Assembly: GCA_037833965.1 (NCBI GenBank)
Contig: AP031356.1
Coordinates: 4,424,501-4,488,500, forward strand
DNA from: Marchantia polymorpha subsp. ruderalis
Lineage: Eukaryota > Streptophyta > Marchantiopsida > Marchantiales > Marchantiaceae
Direction: 5' to 3'
DNA length: 64,000 nt
Each line of letters begins with the position of its first letter. Within the stretch, counting starts at the first letter, position 1. Below, in pieces: positions 1 to 12,344 of the stretch. Below the pieces are notes generated by a model. It was not told the origin of the DNA. It was given only the letters and a program-made list of their open reading frames with translations, and did no database searches. The position numbers were made by a program, and so were the translations under genes.

Positions 1-102
1 ATCGAGCTAGAAGTTTTATGCGACAAATCATGCAGTTGGTTTATCAAGTTTGAAAGGACCCGAAACACATCTCTGCTGATTCACACGAAATCACTACTGC
101 AG

Positions 103-3100
103 GAACTGCTAAAGGATTCAATATCGCCTGGATAGCAGGGGGTCATCCCGTGCTGGACCCGGGGGCTATGGGTCAAGAGGCTAGCAAGAATGTTGGCTCG
201 CTGCTCAATCAACTAAGACCGTTTGAAAGCTCTGCACTTCCGGGTCCTGTTGCGATTGTGTTAGTTAACAGGTAATATGCTTTACAGTTGCATTTGCACC
301 GCTGTCTCCTCAGTGTTCTTGAAGCCGTTTTAGAAATTTTTTCCAGATTTCAGACTGATTGTGGGCAACGCGTAAAAGTCAGACAATGTTTGGAACACAA
401 ATATGATGGCCCTTAAAGTCCTTCTGACGGTCTCACCATGTTCAGTAGTTCTATTTCTTAAGGAATTTTCATCCCAAGCTATAGCTTCTTAAAGGCAATT
501 TTTGATACTAAACTCTACTTGGACTTGCGTTGATAATAATACTTTGATCAAAATGATAAATGAATGGTTGACAGCCTGGCGGCGGTTGCCAAGCGAAGGC
601 CATCACTTTATGGGCGTGTTCTTCCAGTGTTACTTGGTCTTGCTCCAAGTTGCGAGAACATTAAGGGAGGACAAGTTGCAAGTGTCGTACATGCATTGAA
701 GAACGCGTTCATTTCACTCTTGAAATGTCAGCACTCCGGAGCAGGGCCGGTACTGTACTCTTCCCGAAAATTCCTCGTGAACATACGCTGAGTCGTTACT
801 GAGAGTCTATTAAATTGGACACAGGATCCTTAATAGCTTCTCTTCGACGCCCTCTTATTTGAAGCATCGCACATACATTACTGATCTCAGATCATTATGC
901 TTACGCTTGAGTTCCGTTAGAGGGAGCGATTTTAACTAATTAAATCGTCAGTACTTCGAAAAGTTTTACTTTTCTAAAGAGTTGTGTTTTGACAACCACG
1001 ACTGCGGCATCGAGCATGTCCTAGTTGAGCTTGATATACAATTGTCTAAGTTGGTTAGCTCTGTTTGTGACATCCATAATCTGGTAGGCCCTGTCGAACT
1101 CACTTAGATATCTCAGCATGGCCTTCAGCTGAAGCTTTTGTAGCTAGTCAACACGGTAAAATTGTGACGTTTCACCTGTATGGGGATCTGTTTACGTGCA
1201 GTGGCGGGATCGTTTAGTGGGAGCATTACGATCAATGAATGCAGGTGATGTTGCCGATTCGACAATGAGATCGATCGACAGAGCGTTGCGGAATGCTGAT
1301 AGGGAACGGGCCTCTCGAGATCCTCGAGCAGTAAAGGTTGGAGATTGAGAACGTCGTGTAACCAGTTTTCGCTAGTTGAGATAGCTGCTCTCGTTCTGGA
1401 ATAGGAGGGACTTTGCCGATCATTATTGGATTTGATTTCACTGGAAAGTGAATCTTCTCAAAAAAATGCTTTTGGAAGATTATGCCTCCGTAATGTGTGG
1501 AGTGTAACATCCATCCTTACGGAGGAAACGATGAAGCAAATACCTCAAGTACAACTAGGAATGACTGGACGTCTTGCTTGTTAATAAAGTAGCAACAAAG
1601 TGGTACTGACATCACGTTCCAAATTTTTATTTCTTTCCTTGCCATGTGTCCCTTTGCTTGCTTCAATCCAGGATGAGAGAATGCAACCTGCTGGTCAAGT
1701 TGCGGATGTTGCCCGGAAGAGGCCTGTCATGCAAGAGAATGGGAATCTGTTGGGGGAGTCGGAAAGTAGCAATGGTAAACGTTTACGAGTGACACACCAT
1801 TCAGGAGCTGTGATGAATATGCAGCGGGACATGCCTAACAATGCTATGGATACAGGGGCACCTCCGGCCACACCCGTGCCGATGGATACAGGCCTCACCC
1901 CCATACAACAAATGATTTCGATGATTGGGGCTTTAGTTGCCCAAGGAGAAAGAGCCGCTGCTTCAGTAGAGTTGTTGATAACAAATATTGCTGCAGACAT
2001 GTTAGCGGATATTGTGATAGCCAACATGACTCATCTTCCCTCCACTCCACCACCCGTAGAAGAGGTAAGTGCCGGAGGGGAAAGTCGTGCTGTTGGAAAT
2101 ATAGTATCTATTCTTTCTCCTACTCCAGAGCTTGCAGCATCCCCAGCAATGTCTACAGTTTTAGCACCTCCTCCGCTACAAGCAGCTCCGACATATGTGG
2201 CTCCTCCAGTTATTGTGACTCCACCCTTAGCTCCTCCCACGGTAGTGGTTCCGCCAGTGTTGGCTCCTCCAGTCCTCCCAGTTTTGATATCTCCTTTAGT
2301 TGTTCCTCCGGCTGCAGAAACACTCAATCCTCAAAGTTCAGCTGAAGCTCGAAGAGATCCTCGGAGAGTAAGTGGAAGCCTATGCCTTCGATTGTAATGG
2401 GTTCACATCCTTGCTCCTGGTTTGGATATCTTGGTTGAATCTGTATCCCATGGTTCCTTTGATGTTAATCAGAGGCCTAATTATAGTAGGCCTAATTATT
2501 GAGTACTGTTTGCTTCTTACATTATAACATTTTTTTCATTAACTGGGTCAGAAATGACGTCGACCAGTTGTGAGTATTGGATTCTACTGTTCTATTAGAA
2601 AAAAGGCCTGATTTCCTACTTGTTGGAACCTTCTGCTCACCAAGAAGTAATTTATGTCATTGGCATTTGTTCTGTGTGCTACAGCAAGATCCTCGTCGAC
2701 TGGACCCACGTCGTTCATCTGCTCCAGGGGTTTCTCCTAGTGCAAAGGATGAAGATACCACTATGACAGGAAGTCCAGTGGCAGAAAATGAGCTTGTGAA
2801 TCATTTAGTTGATGTGAAACGAGAACCATTGGCGCCAGTTATGAGAGATCCGAGGGAAGTCTCACCGGTCCTTCCCTCACCAGTGGGACTGTCTGCACCA
2901 ATTCTTGCACAGGTGAAAGCAGAGCCTGTCGAAGAGAAGCCTTCTTCTGCTGGTACTAGACCTTTGTCACCACCTGCTGCGTCAGTAAGTGTACCGCTTG
3001 CTCCTCCGCAACCGGTACCTTTGGTAGCCTCTGTGAAGACTGAGCACCCTGCAGTAGTTTTACCTCCTTTTAGCTCACCAACATCAGGTGCTGCTCCCGC

Positions 3101-6100
3101 TCCTACCATCTCTAAAGACGGGCGAGCTGGGACTTCAATGTCGTCATCTGGATTAGGAGGAGGTATGGGTTCAGCAGGTATTCCGGTCAATGTTCCGGTG
3201 CCCACCTTACCTGTCATTTCACTCACAGAAGAGCAGCAGGTTGCACTTGGGAAGGCAGCTCTCGTCCGTATTTTGGAGGGGCACAAAACAATATCTGCCG
3301 CTGGAGGAAATGGCTTGAGGATTGCCTTACTTGCTCGACTGGTGGCACAGGCAAGTTGTTTTCTGCAGGTTGATCTGTTGGCGTACAAGTTGAATTCTCA
3401 GTTTAGGCAGTCTTTACGGCCAGAAGGGTTCACACTAGTTAGTCACACATTTCTGCAATTTTCGTACAGATGTAAGCCCAAAATCACAGAAAAGTTTGAA
3501 TATCACATGCTTGAGCTTCATCTATGTCATATTCATAATGGTGCTGGATCTGAGATAGGCGTTGTGCAGGGTTTCTCTGAAGAGATCTGAATATTTGCCT
3601 TATTATAATTTTCTGCTTACCCTCATGTACTGTTTCTACAGTCATGTGAAGATGAACAAGCTGTCGAAGTTGTGCGTAAACATATACTTGCTGATTATCA
3701 AAATCATAAGGTGAGCTTTTGTCATCGGATGTAGGGCCACAGTTTCCTTATTGACGCACACAAAGTCCTAATATATTAGTGGATAAACTGCTGTTTATGA
3801 TCAGTTGAAGATGAAGGCGACCTGACCCCTGGCATATGGTTGCTTTGATTGTGACTTTGTTAGGGTCACGAATTAGCTCTACATGTACTCTATCAATTGT
3901 ACGCTGAACAGGCATCAGAAGAGGGAACTTCATCTGCTTCTTCTTCTCCAATATCTTTGGCATATGATAAACTTCTCCTGTCTTTGGTGGGTTGATTTTT
4001 GTACGACCATAACAAGTCTCACAAATCTATTTGAATCAATTTGGCATTTGGTTGTTTCCTGTCTTCCGGTATTCCACGTTTTTACCATAGTTGTGTTCCA
4101 ACAATCGACACAAAAAGTTCCAAAAATTCAAGCCGGAAATTCTTAGTTACAAGACTGCAAGGCCAGGTTGTAGACAAGTAATCGTTTTGCTTCACTAATG
4201 AAGCAACATATTTTACGGAATCACCGACTACCGTCAAGTGAGGTGATGCTTTGGAATGAATCTCATAATCGCGCTTATTTTGTGTGCAGGCTCAAGGGTT
4301 GAGGGACACTTTGCCTCCTGCAGACAAAGCCCTAAGCAGATTGTTGGCTGAGGTGCCAGTGTTACCTATGACAGCCTTGGACCTACTTCAGGGATTATGT
4401 AATCCCGCTCTTCCAACTAAAGATGGCAAGGAACCACTAGGTGGTGACCGGATAACACAAGGTCTCAGTGCCATTTGGAGTCTAATTCTGCAGAGGCCAC
4501 CTGCACGAGAAACTTGCCTTAAATTGGCTTTGCAGGTATGGATCTTGTGTTTGACACAAAAAACTTATCACGTTAAAAGGTATAGAAGGAACATACATGT
4601 TTCAATTTTTCAGAGTATTCAGTTACCAGATCCACGTCCTACCAATTGAAGTTTCATACAAGGGAAAGGTTTAGAAGCAAACGGCTACCTCTAATGCTGG
4701 TGCGTTGACATGCAGTGTGCTGTCCACGAAGTCGATGACATTCGAGCGAAGGCTATCCGTCTGGTATATGTTTCTTTCTGCAACTTTTGCTCATCACTTT
4801 TAGCATATCTTTTACCAAGTTTGATCAGGGTGGTCGCATTTTTTGTTCGGCCTGTTCCTTGCGACGGTTATCGTGAACACTTTGACTTCCCATTATTGCA
4901 GGTGGCGAATAAATTGTACCCCCTTAGCTATGTTGCAGACAGCATCGAAGGATTTGCTCTAGACATGCTCCAATCTGTGGTCGAGTCAAGGCAAACACCT
5001 GTAGATGGAGTTGCAAAAGATCCCATGGATGTGGATGAAGGGGAACCTTCGTTACCACAAGTGAAAAAGGTACTACCAGCAGCTCTTTTGCTTTATATGA
5101 CTTAGTTCTGCTGTAGTCAGCATAGAGTGTGGGCGCTTTTTTTTTTCAAACTTAAGTTTTTGTTTACTGGTTAGTGATCGTAGACCTCATTTTTCTTCGT
5201 AGATTTTATCTAGAATTTGGATAGTCAGATGATTAGTTGTTTTCCCTCTGGGGGTCTTATGCAGGAGGAAGAAGAGCGTGAGCAATCCTCTAATGGTGAC
5301 CAGAGACTGGTTCAGGGTTCAGATGAAGTATCAATAAATGAATCCGGTGGTCGAAATGTACACCAAAGCAGTAGTGGCACTGTTTCCATGACTGAGGCCC
5401 AACGATGCATGTCACTCTTTTTTGCACTCTGCACTAAGGTATGGATGTAGCAGCAGAGCGTGGTTAGTTAGATTGGAACCCCCTGTGACAAGAACACAGG
5501 GTATGCTGGAAGCGGGGCTAGCAAAACTCCTGAGTCCCAAATCCCCGGAAATGGCGGAGTTAGCTCCGTGTTCGTTGCCGAACATGAATGAGTGCAATGC
5601 CTTTGCACAGAAATGGACTTGTGCTTTTAATCGTGCGGGACGGTCGGGTTCTTCACCCCGGTCAGAACCACACGTGCAAGTTTCTCTGCATGTGGCTCGT
5701 CCATGATAACTTATTCAGGGTTTACGGGCCTTCGTCTAGAGAACAATTTGAAATGAGAATACATAAACAATTGCTGGTCATAGAAAGGGAAACGCATAAA
5801 TTGCGTGAAAAGTTAAATTGGTTAAAACCCGCAGGCCGTCACCGAACCGTACGTGATGGTTTCCCATCATAAGGCTCCTACTGGAACATACCGGGGGTGA
5901 AAACGAGGCCCTGCAATTATCCCCTGATGGGGATAGAAGGGGGGTTACATTAACTCCTAGTTGGGATGGGGTGTGCTTATGCTAGAAAGGTTGGTTGCTG
6001 CAAGTTCAATAGAGTTTTATGCATATCTTTAGCTGAGCTTCATCATCCTCAGGCTCCATCTTGACAAATTCTTAACATATCTTTTTGCAGAAACACTCAC

Positions 6101-9100
6101 TACTACGCCAACTCTTTTCAGTGTACGGTCATGTATCTAAAACTGTCAAACAGGTGTGGCGGAGTTCTAAACGTTTTCTTTCTGTTCATATACTTTTGTC
6201 CAGACTTCCCATATCTTTATTCTAGTTACTTTTAAAATCGGTGCCAATTACACCATTCTAGAATTAGAGTAACTTGGTTTTTTTGCACATGAACTAAATG
6301 CAGTGGTCTCTCTTTGATGGCTGTTTTACTGTCCGTCAGTAAGCAGTTGTACATAGAGAATTGTGAAGTAGAGTTTTGATTTCATTCTTATGATATAACG
6401 TGCATGCTCGTTGCCCATTTAGGACTTTCTTTCCGCACTTTTGGAGGCTTTTTCTTCTCTCCTTTGTATCTTGTTACTACTTCTCGGTAGATTTGTTAGG
6501 ATTCTAGGAGACACGCAAGCGTTACCAACCCAATTAAAGACCTTTTGTCAACTTGAAACCGCTCTATAGTTTGATATATTTATTTGCACCATATGCAGGC
6601 AGTACATCGCCATATACCTATTCTTTTTCGGACTATTGGCTCGTCATCAGCAGAGCTGCTGCAAATTATATCTGACCCACCCGCCGGAAGTGAACATCTC
6701 CTTCTACAAGTGGGTACAGAAGCCGGTCAGGCTACTGCTTAGACTTAGGATGTTGGTTTCCAGCGTACAATATGTCTCTTCATCTATCACGACATTTCTT
6801 TGTTTACAGATGAGTTATCATCCTGGGATCATCTATAGGAGGACTTATAATACTTCATGAATTCTGCACAGGTTCTTCACAGTCTTACTGAGGGTAGCAC
6901 TCCTTCTCAGGAGCTCATCGCCACTGTTAAAAAGTTATACGAGACTAAGCTGCAGGTACGTATTGACCAACTTCCTGTCAAAAGCTGGGACTACAGACAA
7001 TTCATAGATAATCTGAAATGACCCTACATCCTCGTAACAAGAAAATTCTAAACGCTTGGTATTTGTTTATTTTTCTTTATGAAGGCACTTCATCCAATGT
7101 TTAACAGTAGACAAAATTCGGCAGACACAAGAGAGTTGATGATATAGATGCAGTTTTCAAGAATAGGACAGTTCTAATTTGTCGTATCATCTTATCTTCT
7201 TGAATGTTCAATGTGCAGGATGCAGTGTTTCTAATCCCTGTATTGTCCTCCTTAACGAAAGATGAGGTATTTCACATGCAGCTGAAGTGTATTTTTTCTG
7301 GATGGCTTTTCTTTCAGCATGGGATTATTGCGTTCGCTAATTAAGCTACTCTCAGCCTGCAATCGTTTTTAAATGTATACTTCGTCAAGCATTCCAATAA
7401 GGAATACATACAAACGCCTAGTTATCTGAAGATGTGAAAGAATGTACGAATCTTACATACGTGATGCTTGAATGTGGTGCTTCTTTCGTCTAAGATGACT
7501 CTTTTCGATCGTTTTGGCAGGTGTTGCCAATTTTCCCTCGCTTGGTAGATTTACCTCCTGAAAAATTTCAGACAGCACTGGCCCGCATCCTACAGGTACT
7601 CCTACATGCTCATCCATGAAAGGTGGAAGGAATACTTCGTCCATGGTATCGTACTGTGCTATACTACTGAGAAGATACCATTTTAGTATGCATTTTTCTC
7701 TGTTCCTCCAAGGTTTATTTTTTTTTTGTGATTAAAGTCATGCCTCCTTCTGGTACAGGGATCTGCGCACACTGGCCCAGCTTTGACACCTACAGAAGTG
7801 CTCATTGCCCTTCATGGGATCGATCCGAACAAGGACTCTGTTCCGTTGAAAAAGGTAGGTTCGTCTAATTGTATGAACCCTACTCAACAGTGAGTGTCAT
7901 AAGTTGAAGTACATGGATTCTGCTCAGGAGATGTCTGTTACTGCACTCACCCTGTCTGAGTGACGCTAGTAGTACTAGACTGGGATGTCAAGCATAAACA
8001 ATTAACGGTGTTTTCAAACCATCTCATAATATTAATTTGGATTCATCGTTGTTCTGTCATAAGCTTTCATTTTCCGGGATTAACTAACTTTTTCCAGAAG
8101 GCTGCACACGCAACATCTTTTCAAGTTCCATGCATTCGTAGCTATATAAAATGTGGACCAAACTTTACTAGGAAGTATTGCCGGACTTAACAAAAGAATT
8201 TTTAACTTTGTGGATCTAAGTTACGAATAGTCATTATACAGGGAAGCTCTCAGTACTTTTGGTAAGAAGGAAGCATTCACTGGTGTAACTTTTTGTTTAT
8301 AGCTGTGCAAATCCATAGGACACTGATTCCTGTTATTTAATACATGGGTTCCTGTTGTCTGGTGAAGGTGATGGATGCTTGTTCGGCTTGTTTACAACAA
8401 CGTACAGTTTTCACCCATCAAGTTTTGGCCAAAGTTTTGAATCAACTGGTAAATTCTTTTTTTTAGTGTCTTTTGTATAGCCTTACACGATTGTTAGATG
8501 TTCTCTTGGATGAAACCTTTCAGAGTTTGACTCTTGCCAAGCGTAGGTGTCCTGTTTTTCAGCACGCCACTGTCGGAAAATGTAACTTAATAATCTAGCG
8601 GAATGAGAATTCCTGTTGTCCAAATAACCCGGTCATACGTTCTAATAGCTGTGTACGCATGGAATGAAATAGGTCGAGCAAACTCCTCTTCCTCTACTAT
8701 TCATGAGGACTGTTATTCAAGCCGTTGGAGCCTTTCCCTCGCTGGTAAGTTGATGAATTCGGTCGATTTTTTGTCGATTGGCTACTATCCGGTCAGTGCA
8801 CAAGGTCGATGGATCCCGACTGAGAGCACATGTCTCCATATGAGCCTTTTTTCTAAAGCGTCTGAGCTACGTGAGTGTGGACGCTTATGCGTACCTTAAA
8901 CTCACTGATTGTTTTGTTTCCTTTTTACACAGGTCAGCTTTGTGATGGAGATCTTGTCTCGTCTTGTTAACAAACAGGTAAAGCTCAACTTGGGTAGGCT
9001 GATCAGCTTGACCCTTTTTTGTTTGGCAGGAAGTTGCATCCCTTTATTTGGCGTTTGATCAATATTGTGTGGCTTGCTCTATGCAGATTTGGAAGTTCCC

Positions 9101-10542
9101 TAAGCTATGGATTGGCTTCCTGAAGTGTGCGAACCAGACTGTACCGAACTCCTTTCACGTCTTATTGCAGGTTTCTACCTCGTTCTTATCATGGATCCAA
9201 ATTTGTTCCTTTTGAGTTTGATATATGACACCGTTAACTAAGTACAATTGTTCTGTTATGAGGACCACCTGATTGATTGGCCCCTCTCTGGCAGACTCCT
9301 GGGCCAGGACAGGCAGCACACGATCACAGTTTCGTCTGAGATGTACATGTGTTACTGCCTATTATGATCCCCTATGAGGTTCGAAATACCGACTTATCAT
9401 TTGATAAGTTAGGACAGGGCCTTGTGCTATCCGAAAATGTCTTGTGGAAAAAGGACAGGAAACATGCCAAATACTGTCAGTGTCTTGGTGCTTATTTGAA
9501 GCATCTGTTGGGCGTATACAAAAGCGGAAGAAAGTTCAGTCTGTCCTAGCACCTTACCAGTCTTTACTAGATAAGGCAGTTCTGAGGAGCAGATCATGAG
9601 AATCTGAATGGAGTCAAAGCTGGGTCCTGACATGTTGTAAAGGTTTTTTTCTGACGTCGTAACGTTTCTGTGTTTACAGTTACCCCTCGTTCAGCTCGAG
9701 GATGCATTCACGAAGCATCCGAATTTGAAGGGCCCTCTTGCTACTCATGCAAGCCAGCCCAACATTCGCTCCACCGTTCCCAGGTCGGTCTTGCAATTAC
9801 GTTGTCTTTTTGGGGTCGCTGTAGTGTCAAATGTCAGCCTGAAGCCTTCACTCTCTAGATGACAAAGAGGAATCCTGTATCAATGTCTCTCCTTAGAATT
9901 GGCCATTGAGATTCTGTGTGCAGTCTATAGACGTTTACTTTCGTTCGAAACTATGGAACGGGCGATGGTTAGAGAAGTTTCTGCGAAGTCAGATTGTTTT
10001 TCTAGTTCTCATAAAAAATCAGGAGAGAGAGGAGAACTGTGAGGTCGTTATCAAGCGGGAAAGCCTTGCTAGGGAGTAGCAATCGGGAGTTTGGATTCAC
10101 TTGACAGAGGACCCAGGTCGTAATAATGTTAGCTTTTACGTCCCATGCGAGCGTGTACTCGTAGAACAAGGACGCCGCCGACATCTTAGTATGAAGATAT
10201 CGGAAGATGTCGGCCCATCCGCTCTCATCAAAGCTAAGCCTGATCTCCTACTCATGGGAGTAGGAATATTAAGGGTACGGAGTTCAAGGGAGCCATAGAA
10301 ATTGAAACTCTTTGCTTAAGGCCGCAAGCCCATCAGTGGAGAGAACTCTAAGTGGGAACCTAGAACGTGTTTGTTTTGCAGGTTGGATGCAAATTGACTT
10401 TGTTGTGCTAAGTTGTGGTCGTGTGAACTGCCGCAGGTCATCGCTGGTTCTCTTGGGCTTGGCCGCGCAAGATGAGTCAAATGCTACTCCGCCGCAGTCG
10501 CTTCCAGAGGGTTCAGCTGTAGAGATGCAGGTGAAACATTAG
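103..10542 (+). CDS. ESP4: Symplekin/PTA1 homologue (ESP4-like), 5' partial, 23 visible exons
   Basis: Symplekin is the nuclear scaffold that joins CPSF and CstF subunits in pre-mRNA cleavage and polyadenylation. I read exons 103-271, 575-749, 1202-1330, 1672-2367, 2685-3350, 3642-3710, 3864-3986, 4290-4535, 4716-4763, 4902-5069, 5265-5438, 6091-6153, 6599-6709, 6872-6955, 7219-7266, 7521-7595, 7759-7854, 8368-8448, 8673-8744, 8933-8977, 9087-9170, 9680-9783 and 10437-10542. They join in one open frame of about 1,209 codons ending in TAG. Exons 1-3 match the symplekin/PTA1 N-terminal HEAT region ([28 protein letters not shown]). Exons 4-5 are Pro/Ala-rich and disordered, with DPRR repeats. 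Exons 6-10 resemble plant ESP4 ([24 protein letters not shown]), and exons 11-21 match the Symplekin C-terminal domain ([43 protein letters not shown]). The start codon lies upstream of the window. Positions 1-102 look like the end of an intron. Identification is from remembered family sequence; individual splice sites are inferred from GT/AG and frame. Confidence 0.95.
3351..3641 (+). other. GC-AG intron of the symplekin gene
   Basis: The only donor that joins LLARLVAQ to [10 protein letters not shown] with a length like the plant homologue is CAG|GCAAGT, a perfect donor consensus except for C in place of T. A conventional donor, CAG|GTTGAT, lies 18 nt downstream at 3369 and would insert six residues (ASCFLQ) in frame. 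If the intron is retained, the frame stays open to a stop at 3588-3590, which would give a symplekin cut short before its C-terminal half. GC-AG introns are a known minor class processed by the U2 spliceosome. Confidence 0.75.
5439..6090 (+). other. Symplekin intron 11, host of the organelle-type insert
   Basis: This 652-nt intron has an ordinary GTATGG donor and a TTTGCAG acceptor. It is among the longest introns of the visible gene and contains the minus-strand group II intron relic over roughly its middle half. The sequence either side of the relic (5459-5600 and 5950-6000) also has a different texture from neighbouring introns, being richer in G and C, so the insert may be larger than the part I can identify. 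Confidence 0.7.
5600..5950 (-). pseudogene. Organelle-type group II intron relic inside symplekin intron 11, with two domain V hairpins
   Basis: On the minus strand, 5877-5844 and 5698-5665 are each 34 nt and each has the layout of group II intron domain V. The layout is GAGCC at the 5' end containing the catalytic AGC triad, a GAAA tetraloop, a two-base AC bulge, and GGTTC at the 3' end. In the 5877-5844 copy the distal stem GATGG/CCATC is perfect and the basal stem has one mismatch. In the 5698-5665 copy the nine-pair basal stem is complete and only the closing pair next to the loop is off. A CGGG/CCCG pairing just 3' of the second copy could be domain VI. Group II introns of this type live in plant mitochondria and plastids, so this is most likely transferred organelle DNA (NUMT or NUPT). 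The limits 5600 and 5950 are approximate and I could not identify the host organelle gene. Confidence 0.75.
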
Positions 10543-10900
10543 GAGGCGGCCTTGCCTAGCCAGCCATGTATTATATTAGTTGGTTGTGGGTTGCACATGG
10601 TATAATCAGGCTCTGTCTGGAGTTAGCCAGCAATGTTCTTAACATTGAATCACATTGTTCAAAATTCTAGCAGATTGCTGGGGCCCAGCCTTTGAAAGCG
10701 CACACAAACACACACATACACACCCGTCTGTGGGGAAGCTTAGCTGTGTCAGCACCCTTTGTAGGCTTAGCACATTACAAAAGTCCAGCAACCCTGAGTT
10801 ACCCAACGGCCTTTTCGCGAGTGGTCGAGTTCTACACATTTAGGGAGCACTGTAATCTGGACATTTTGAATTTTGCCCATTCAGGTCTGTTTCGTGATAA
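10543..10900 (+). other. 3' flank of symplekin; no clear poly(A) signal
   Basis: After the TAG at 10540-10542 I see no canonical AATAAA in the next 350 bases, only weak AT-rich stretches near 10570 and 10600. A CA-rich microsatellite lies at 10699-10730. Plant poly(A) signals are often degenerate, so the transcript end cannot be fixed by eye. Confidence 0.4.
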
Positions 10901-12344
10901 TGAAGATAAGCAATTTTGCTCGAATATAGTTACAAGTGAGATCGGGTTGCAAGGCTTTTTTGTTCCGGACCTGGTTGACGATATCACACCGTCATCCCTG
11001 TCCATGTCCTGCTTACTCAATGTGTGCGCTGCTTCCATGCAAAGGGTGTGCATGCAACAACAACAACAGACTGGTCCAAGTGCCTCCAAGTTGAACATGG
11101 ACGACGATGCCTCGTCCTCCTGCCCAATCGCAGCACCCCATGCATGCACTCTGACAGAGACCGGCCCCCAAGTCTCCACCCCCGTAGTGGACCCGTGTGG
11201 ATCACAAGCGGAGGAGGCAACAGTTGCGACCAATCGAGGCACGAGGATCCTTTACGTGTTGGCGAGAGCCAGTCATGTCAAAGCCTCGCGCAGAAAGTGC
11301 CCTGAACCTTCGGGTTCCGAGGGTCGCCGGTCAAACGGGGTCGCAAATATGCCACTGAGGCCCATGGCCGCCGCGCTGGGCGTGCCCCATTGGAGCCTCG
11401 GGCGAGATAGAGCTCGAGCTCGAGCTCGCCCTGACCAAAAGCGAATCCATAATTGTCGCGTGCTGGAACCCCCGGAAAGTGTTGGTGGACACGTGAGCCC
11501 GAGTGGGCTCGCGAAATCCGAATGTGTCGCCGGAAAGGCCAAACCTTAACCACTGCGCTGCGCTGTGGCATATTCGCGGCCTGCACATGCGCAGAATCTA
11601 CTCGGCGTCGATTCCGCGACCCGGACTGCTGCCGCTGCCCTCGTCGTCACTGCGTGAATCATCACCCACGCTGCACCTCCTCCCTCGTCCTCCGAATTCA
11701 AACTCTCCAGCAGATCTCTTTGACTCATGCTGCACGTTTGCCCCGGCTCGAGCCTCGAGCCTCGATCCTCGATCCTCGATTGCCCGCCCGCCTTAAAGCA
11801 GCCCTTGCGTTCGGGAATTCCCCCGCCCAAGCTGAGAATCATCTGATAGCTGCGGGGCAATCTGACCATCATGCGCTCGTTATCATTAGAGGCTCCTCTC
11901 CTCTCTTTCTTCTCATCTGGCGGTGGACTGACTGACTCCACGGCTGCTTGGCTGCGGGAGCAGGTGTCGTAGGGTGGACTTTGGATCCTGTCGAGTTGTC
12001 TCTTCTTCTTCTTTATCTTCTTGCGGGGCGATGGGTTTAGTTGCATCTTTCGGCCAAGTTGCAAGCGGTGACCATTCTCGACAGCCCCCTTTCCGATCCA
12101 GAATCAAGCATGCGGAATGAACCCGGAGCAGACGAGGGTTCACCGTCGAGACGCCCTGCGAGGGCTGCCTGGCTTGATGACGAAGGTTCGATGCCAGTGG
12201 CGAGGCGCTCGCTCACTGGCAGGAAGTTCAAAAGCTCATGCGCCATCGTCGTCGTCGACACGGGCTTCGGTGCGAGGCGCTCACTCGCTCAGATAATGGT
12301 GCGGACAAACCCCGAAAAGAACGAGCGCCCGAGCGAACGAAGCA
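10901..12344. other. GC-rich intergenic region, no recognised gene
   Basis: Several long open frames overlap here on both strands, for example 10692-11549 on the plus strand, but none resembles a known family and they shadow one another, as expected in GC-rich DNA. Visible landmarks are a CAACAACAACAACAG run near 11055, an alternating GAGCTC run at 11409-11427 and a repeated CCTCGAT motif at 11758-11780. The region could hold a non-coding transcript or regulatory DNA. Confidence 0.4.

Noticed and set aside
1695-3388. Minus-strand frames of 98-195 codons across the symplekin linker
   Set aside because: Antisense shadows of the Pro/Ala-rich exons.
5422-5872. 94-codon plus-strand frames in symplekin intron 11 as alternative exons
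   Set aside because: They lie antisense to the group II intron relic and do not continue the symplekin reading.
10692-11549. 285-codon plus-strand open frame downstream of symplekin
   Set aside because: It begins in a CA microsatellite, overlaps long frames on the other strand in GC-rich DNA, and has no domain or splice pattern I recognise.
11546-12064. 172-codon minus-strand frame as a gene driven from the 12.4-kb purine tract
   Set aside because: No recognised motif and no supporting splice or homology signal; kept only as a transcript hypothesis.
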